From positions 62,001 through 126,000 of the forward strand of contig UCKU01000018.1 of the NCBI GenBank assembly GCA_900473185.1: a stretch of 64,000 nt of DNA, read 5' to 3'. Shown here piece by piece: positions 59,607 to 64,000 of the stretch. The notes beneath the pieces are model-generated. The model was not told the DNA's origin. It did not search any database and saw only the letters and a list, made by a program, of their open reading frames with translations. The first letter of the stretch is position 1, and each line of letters opens with the position of its first letter. A program made the translations under genes and the position numbers. The stretch is from Hyphomicrobiales bacterium (GTDB lineage Bacteria; Pseudomonadota; Alphaproteobacteria; Rhizobiales; Rhizobiaceae).

Positions 59607-59902
59607 CCAATCAAACCGACCGCTTGCGGAAATGGGAAACGACGTTGCGCACCATGGCCGCACAACGTCGCGATGAAGTGGCTACACTGGCAAAGCGCAT
59701 TGGTATCCTCACGGAAGAGGCCGAGACGCTTGAGGCAGATGCTCACGCAATCAGTCATGCGGCGAAGGCGGTCGAACAGCACCAGCGTGTTCATATCGCT
59801 GTTGGTGATGCGATCGTACAAGACGTCAAGATTGATGGCGTTTCGATCCCCGTCTATCAGGAAATCCGCTCTGACAGGCCATCCCCGCTGCCGCGCCGAT
59901 AG
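59603..59902 (+). CDS. Hypothetical phage protein
   Basis: 99 residues from TTG overlapping the HNH stop, with AGGAG upstream. A helical heptad-like stretch (RMAAQRRDEVATLAKRIGIL region) suggests coiled coil. Coupled to the HNH gene; function unknown. Confidence 0.6.
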   Translation: MTNQTDRLRKWETTLRTMAAQRRDEVATLAKRIGILTEEAETLEADAHAISHAAKAVEQHQRVHIAVGDAIVQDVKIDGVSIPVYQEIRSDRPSPLPRR

Positions 59903-60001
59903 GCACCCCGGGGGCGGTCGAATGTCTGGGACCATGGGGGCCGCCACCGTCCGGGGCCTTCGTTCGCAGTGAGAGCAAAATAGACAGCCCCCCTTTCGTC
60001 G

Positions 60002-60553
60002 TCAGGATCTCCGCATCGGAGGGTTGTTGAACCACCGCGTGAAAAATTTCCCGGTTCCTGATTCAGGTGAAAGACCTTTCGCGAGGTTGTCTAATCCTCG
60101 AATGACGATGTAGATCCCGCCTAGGAACGGCAGGGTCGATGGGATGTCGAACCTTGTCACCGTCGAGGCGGTGCTGTTGATAGTCAGCAGGCCGACGAAG
60201 ATTTCTAGATTGCCGTAAAACTTCGGACGATGTCCGCGCAGCCAAAACAAGGCTATAGCCACAGCAGCTCCCAGCGGCGGGACCGCGTATGGTGCAATCC
60301 GAACGGCCCAATCAAGGATTTCGACTGCGCTCGGAAATTGAGGCTGGTTGATCCCGAAGGAATCTAAGAGCTTACGACCGAGCGGATAGAGCGCGGTGAA
60401 CCCGTTGACCGCGGTTCCAATAATCATTAGGCCGCCCATTCGGAACAGCATTTCTTTCGAGCCGTCCCACAATGTCTTGGTGACATATGCGATGACTGTC
60501 TTCGTGCGGTTGAAAATGCTGCTTTTCAGCGTTTTTTTCGGAGTATCTTCCAT
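60002..60553 (-). CDS. Membrane protein inserted in the packaging module, moron candidate
   Basis: 183 residues with about three membrane segments (about 42-58, 80-105 and 120-145). It runs against the flanking HNH and terminase genes, has its own AGGGA site before ATG at 60553, and is the only reverse gene in the late module. Such placement is typical of cargo expressed from the lysogen, perhaps altering the host membrane or excluding other phages. No family recognised. Confidence 0.6.
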   Translation of the reverse strand: MEDTPKKTLKSSIFNRTKTVIAYVTKTLWDGSKEMLFRMGGLMIIGTAVNGFTALYPLGRKLLDSFGINQPQFPSAVEILDWAVRIAPYAVPPLGAAVAIALFWLRGHRPKFYGNLEIFVGLLTINSTASTVTRFDIPSTLPFLGGIYIVIRGLDNLAKGLSPESGTGKFFTRWFNNPPMRRS

Positions 60554-60618
60554 CGTGTTTTCCCTGATTGTATCGGCCATCTTGATGACGCTCGCGATTT
60601 CGTCAACACGACGTCGTC

Positions 60619-61107
60619 ATGCGAGGTAGAAAGCCGAATCCTTCCCCAGCGAATAATGTGGTCGCAGGGCATTTCCCCGGTGCCGATGTGTCGGAGGTCG
60701 AGATCGCGGAGCCCAATTGGCTCCTCACGGTCAACGTCAAGCAATGGGGCCAGCGTCGTGCGAAGATCGCAAGCGAGCGCTGGAAAACCCTTACGCAGAG
60801 CCTTGCTCGCAAGGGCCTTCTGGACGTCGACAACGATGTCCTTATCGAAATGGCTGCCGGCGCATATGCCGACTGGAAATTGGCGGAGGCGCACGTCGCC
60901 CGCCACGGCGTGATGACCCAAGCGCCGAAAACCAAGGTCATGATGCACAACCCTTACAAGGCGATCGCCGACGCCGCGATGAAACGGGTGATGGCCGCCG
61001 AGCGCGAACTCGGCATTCCGCCGGTCGAGCGCGGGCGCGCCGAAAAGGCGCCGCCGAGATCCGGAAGGAAGAAACGCGCCGCCGATGACTACCTTGGAAA
61101 CAAGTGA
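60619..61107 (+). CDS. Terminase small subunit, P27 family
   Basis: 162 residues opening with MRGRKPNPS, the hallmark of P27-family small terminases, followed by an alpha-helical core (WKTLTQSLARKGLLDVDNDVLIEMAAGAYADWKLAEAHV). It recognises the packaging site and recruits the large subunit. Overlaps the large-subunit gene by 23 bases. Confidence 0.92.
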   Translation: MRGRKPNPSPANNVVAGHFPGADVSEVEIAEPNWLLTVNVKQWGQRRAKIASERWKTLTQSLARKGLLDVDNDVLIEMAAGAYADWKLAEAHVARHGVMTQAPKTKVMMHNPYKAIADAAMKRVMAAERELGIPPVERGRAEKAPPRSGRKKRAADDYLGNK

Positions 61108-62947
61108 TCCGGTTACAGATTGGGCCCAAGAGGTTGTCGACGGCTGGATCACATCAGGCCAATATGGCCGGCTGGCCTGCCAGCGGCACCTCAGTGATCT
61201 GAAGTACGGCCAGGAGCGGGGGTTGGAATGGCGGCCGGAAGCCGCCATGCGTGCTTTGAAGTTCTTCCCGTCGGTGCTGAAGGTGACCGCCGGCGCCAAG
61301 GCGGGCGAGCCGTTCAACCTGCCGAGCTACACCAAGTTCGTCGTCGGATCGCTTTACGGCTGGTACCGAAAGGACACCGGTCGCCTTCGGTTTCGTTCCT
61401 CATGGGTTGAGACCGGCAAGGGCCAGATCAAGTCGCCCGTCGCGGCGGCGCTCGGCCTTTACAATATGGGCTTTCGCGGCATTCCGCGCGCCGAATGCTA
61501 CGCGATCGCGAAGGACCGCAACCAGGCGAACGTTCTGTTCGGCGATGCGGCTGCGATGGCGACGGCAGAGATGCCCGAGGCTGAGTTCGATGGCGAAAGC
61601 CTTGTCTCGCGTGGGACGATCGTGACACGCGGTACCGGCGACATGATCTGGATGCTGGAGCACCCGGACAGCGGTTCGAAGTTTCGGTCACTTGCTGGTG
61701 ACGAGAAGGTCAACGGTCCGCGCCCGACCTACGTTGCAGCCGACGAGATCCATGAATGGAAATCGGACGGCGCTCTGAAAACGTGGAAATCGGCCGGTGC
61801 CAAGATGCCGGGTGACTTCCTGCTGTGGATGTCGACGAACACGCCGGCAGCGGATCAGCCCGTTGCGACGGAGTGGAGCCATCTCCACCAGCGGATCCTG
61901 CGCGGCGAGGCGGAAGACGATTCCGCGTTCGCGTTTATCGCTCGCGTCGATCCGAAGGATAAGCCATTCGAGGACGAGAGCTGCTGGCCGAAGTCGATGC
62001 CGTGCATAGGCATCACGTTCCCGATCGAGAACGTCCGGATCGAGGTGAACTCGGCTCGCAACTCGGTCGGCATGCGTCTCAGCACCGAGCGCCTGTACTT
62101 CGGCGTTCCGGTCGGTTCGTCGGAATACTGGATCGATCTCGATTTTTGGGAAGCGGTTCAGGGCAAGGTCGATATTGCTGACGCCGGCTCTGCAGACCTC
62201 TATTTGTCGCTCGACCTCTCGAAGAAGAACGACCTTACCTCTCTCGGCATGGGTTGGGTCGATGCCGATGGGGTCTTGAATGCGACTGTTGAATATTGGA
62301 AGCCCTCTGAGAAGCTGAAGGAAAAGTCCGAGGCGGACCATGCGCAATATGTCGAGTGGGCAGCAGCGGTGCCGCCGCTCCTGAACCTCGTGCCAGGTAG
62401 GTCGATCGAATACGAGTTTATCGCTGTTCTGATCAAGAAGCTGGTTGCGACCCACAATGTTGCTGCTCTCATCGTCGACCCGGCCTATCTGACCGACTTC
62501 CAGAAAGCCTGTAAAAATGTCGGGTTGGACGTATGGGTCTGGCAGCCTGATGCCGAAGTTGGTTCTGGCTTGAAGATTGTGATCCATGGTCAGGGTCGTC
62601 TAGGCATGCAGTCGAAAAAAGCTCTTTGGATGCCGCGATCGTTGCAGCAATTCGAAGACAGAATCCTGCAGCGCCGGATCATTATCCACGAAAGCCCGAT
62701 CACTAAGTGGTGCTCAGGTAACGCGGCCGTCGAGCCCGATGCTCAGAACAACCGGTTTTTCATCAAGAAGCATCAGCGCGGGCGCATCGACGGCATGACT
62801 GTATTGGCCATGCTTTCCGGTGCGACGGAATCCGTTGAGGCTAGCGAAGAGTCGGTCTGGGACAGCGAGGAAGATCTCGACGCGCTCGAGGCGAAGATCG
62901 CAGCCGAGATGGCAGCGCTCGACGAGGCCATGGCAAACATCTACTGA
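61085..62947 (+). CDS. Terminase large subunit (HK97-like)
   Basis: 620 residues. The ATPase part shows a Walker-A-like ETGKGQIKSP at about 110, Walker B VAADEIHEW at about 218 and coupling motif MSTNTP. The RuvC-type nuclease has LYLSLDLSKKNDLT (first Asp) at about 375 and VDPAYL with later acidic residues. It cuts concatemers and pumps DNA into procapsids. Start overlaps the small-subunit gene. Confidence 0.94.
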   Translation: MTTLETSDPVTDWAQEVVDGWITSGQYGRLACQRHLSDLKYGQERGLEWRPEAAMRALKFFPSVLKVTAGAKAGEPFNLPSYTKFVVGSLYGWYRKDTGRLRFRSSWVETGKGQIKSPVAAALGLYNMGFRGIPRAECYAIAKDRNQANVLFGDAAAMATAEMPEAEFDGESLVSRGTIVTRGTGDMIWMLEHPDSGSKFRSLAGDEKVNGPRPTYVAADEIHEWKSDGALKTWKSAGAKMPGDFLLWMSTNTPAADQPVATEWSHLHQRILRGEAEDDSAFAFIARVDPKDKPFEDESCWPKSMPCIGITFPIENVRIEVNSARNSVGMRLSTERLYFGVPVGSSEYWIDLDFWEAVQGKVDIADAGSADLYLSLDLSKKNDLTSLGMGWVDADGVLNATVEYWKPSEKLKEKSEADHAQYVEWAAAVPPLLNLVPGRSIEYEFIAVLIKKLVATHNVAALIVDPAYLTDFQKACKNVGLDVWVWQPDAEVGSGLKIVIHGQGRLGMQSKKALWMPRSLQQFEDRILQRRIIIHESPITKWCSGNAAVEPDAQNNRFFIKKHQRGRIDGMTVLAMLSGATESVEASEESVWDSEEDLDALEAKIAAEMAALDEAMANIY

Positions 62948-62961
62948 TTTGGAGCAACCGA

Positions 62962-63177
62962 ATGCGCTTCCTTAAGTTCGCTGGTCGCGTTCTGCGTTCG
63001 GCTGTTTCATTTGCTGGCGCGACGGTGCCGGCGCTGCTTCGCGACGGCACCGGCCTAGCTGGCGCGATCGCCATCGCCTACGGCTCGTGGCTGATCTATG
63101 TGCCGGCCGGATATATCGTCGGCGGCGTGCTGCTGATCATCTTCGCGATTCTGACCGCGCCGAGGTCGCAGGCATGA
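62962..63177 (+). CDS. Small two-helix membrane protein
   Basis: 71 residues. Hydrophobic stretches at about 32-45 and 48-64 (AGAIAIAYGSWLIYVPAGYIVGGVLLIIFAIL), with a basic N-terminus. It lies between terminase and portal and overlaps the portal start. Small membrane proteins at this place are common in HK97-like phages but uncharacterised. Confidence 0.7.
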   Translation: MRFLKFAGRVLRSAVSFAGATVPALLRDGTGLAGAIAIAYGSWLIYVPAGYIVGGVLLIIFAILTAPRSQA

Positions 63178-64000
63178 GGGGCTTTTTCGGCTCACTCCGC
63201 AGCAGCTCCGAGCGAAAAGACGAAAGCCGGTATGGCATTGTCGACCAGATGTGGGCCGACTTCTTCGGCGGATTTGCCACCTCGAAGACAGGTATTTCGG
63301 TCAATTGGAAGTCCGCTCTGAGCGTTACCACGGTCCTGGCGTGCTGCCGCGTTCGCGCCGACGCTCTGGCAACGGTGCCGTGGAAGATCTACCAGCGCAC
63401 CGAGACCAGTGTGAACGGCAAGACCGTCGAAGGACGGAAAGAGGCGCGCGACCTACCACTGTACGATCTGCTCGCGACCGCACCCAACGAGTGGATGACG
63501 AGTCTGGAATTCCGCGAAACGCAGAGTTTTCACGTCGATCTTGGTGGCAATGCCTATGCCTTCCTGAATAAGGTTCGGGGAGAGATCGTGGAGATGATCC
63601 TGCTCGATCCTGGCCGCGTGAAGGGCAAGCAGAACCCAGACTATTCGCGGTCCTATACCTTGACCGGGCTCGACGGCACCACTGAGACGGTGCCCGGCGA
63701 GTTAATCTGGCACGTCAAAGGGCCTTCGTGGGATACAATCGAGGGCCTGAACATCGTCCGCTACGCCGCCGAGGCGATCGGATTGGCGTTGGCGACCGAA
63801 GAGAGCCATGCGCGGTTTCACCGCAACGGGGCTCGGCCGAGTGGCGTTCTCTCGGCTGATGGCGCCATCGGTGAGCCGGGTCTAGTCAAGCTGGCCGCGT
63901 GGGTGCGCCGCCATTTCGGCGGCGCGGAGAATACCGGCAAGATCATGGTGGTCGACCGCGGGGCAAAGTTCACGCCGGTCTCCATGACCGGCGTGGATTC
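63174..64000 (+). CDS. Phage portal protein, HK97 family (N-terminal part)
   Basis: The first 275 residues to the window end. SALSVTTVLACCRVRADALATVPWKIYQR is the family signature, followed by PNEWMTSLEFRETQSFHVDLGGNAYAFL and GELIWHVKGPSWDTIEGLN. It forms the dodecameric DNA gate of the capsid. ATG at 63174 overlaps the preceding stop (ATGA). The C-terminal third is outside. Confidence 0.94.
   Translation, partial: MRGFFGSLRSSSERKDESRYGIVDQMWADFFGGFATSKTGISVNWKSALSVTTVLACCRVRADALATVPWKIYQRTETSVNGKTVEGRKEARDLPLYDLLATAPNEWMTSLEFRETQSFHVDLGGNAYAFLNKVRGEIVEMILLDPGRVKGKQNPDYSRSYTLTGLDGTTETVPGELIWHVKGPSWDTIEGLNIVRYAAEAIGLALATEESHARFHRNGARPSGVLSADGAIGEPGLVKLAAWVRRHFGGAENTGKIMVVDRGAKFTPVSMTGVD

Overview
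The window is high-GC alphaproteobacterial DNA of Rhizobiaceae type (Rhizobium or a close relative). The grounds are gene families typical of that group (an AsnC-ald pair, a SsuABC/TauABC-type transporter, a DUF1203 protein), dense overlapping operons, and phage homologues of alphaproteobacterial cell-cycle proteins (GcrA, GapR). It divides into a chromosomal part (1 to about 28,746) and the left part of a prophage (about 28,747 to beyond 64,000).

Chromosome. Positions 1-6,000 hold a DMT-type exporter fragment, an AsnC/Lrp regulator divergent from alanine dehydrogenase (ald), a DUF1203 protein, a GNAT acetyltransferase, and a sulfur/amino-acid group: mercaptopyruvate sulfurtransferase, trans-editing AlaX and a cysteine-synthase-like enzyme. 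Positions 6,100-12,800 hold a coherent stress and membrane-lipid cluster: a ChrR-like cupin regulator, an SDR, a cyclopropane-fatty-acid-synthase-like methyltransferase, a DUF1365 protein, an FAD oxidoreductase and a CPD photolyase. The photolyase operon is preceded by TGATCC-N18-TAA, and a related sequence lies before the ChrR-like gene. This resembles the singlet-oxygen (RpoE-ChrR) regulon of Rhodobacter. Positions 13,000-23,900 hold a serine hydrolase, an O6-alkylguanine methyltransferase, a RidA protein, a quinone-reductase-like flavoprotein, then a catabolic operon (ABC transporter, amidohydrolase, FAD oxidoreductase) with a divergent LysR regulator, a creatininase-family amidohydrolase and a 1-Cys peroxiredoxin. 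Positions 24,000-28,300 hold an NTF2-like secreted protein, an SDR, a GlcG/HbpS-like protein, an AraC regulator, tRNA-Asn and two small membrane proteins.

Prophage. It begins in the 5' half of a tRNA-Cys-like gene next to a tyrosine integrase. A leftward early operon carries SSB, a DnaQ-like exonuclease, RecT and a YqaJ nuclease. A lambda-like immunity region carries a CI/LexA-type repressor and a Cro-like protein, flanked by two mirror-image sets of three operators that embed PL and PR. A rightward operon carries GcrA-like and GapR-like proteins, a RuvC-like nuclease, a J-domain protein, an MT-A70 methyltransferase and a primase-helicase. A leftward block carries a ParB-like protein, an XRE regulator, a DNA polymerase III beta clamp and a methyltransferase-like protein, preceded upstream by many very small genes. 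HNH, both terminase subunits and portal start the rightward late module, which runs off the end of the window.

The most unusual stretch is a gene-free kilobase (57,760-59,000) between the small-gene operon and the packaging genes. It holds a dense run of hairpins suggestive of a structured RNA, two arrays of GCGGAA repeats at exact 11-bp spacing, a GC-rich/T-tract/hairpin element that also occurs beside the left operators 22 kb away, and a rho-independent terminator with no gene in front of it.
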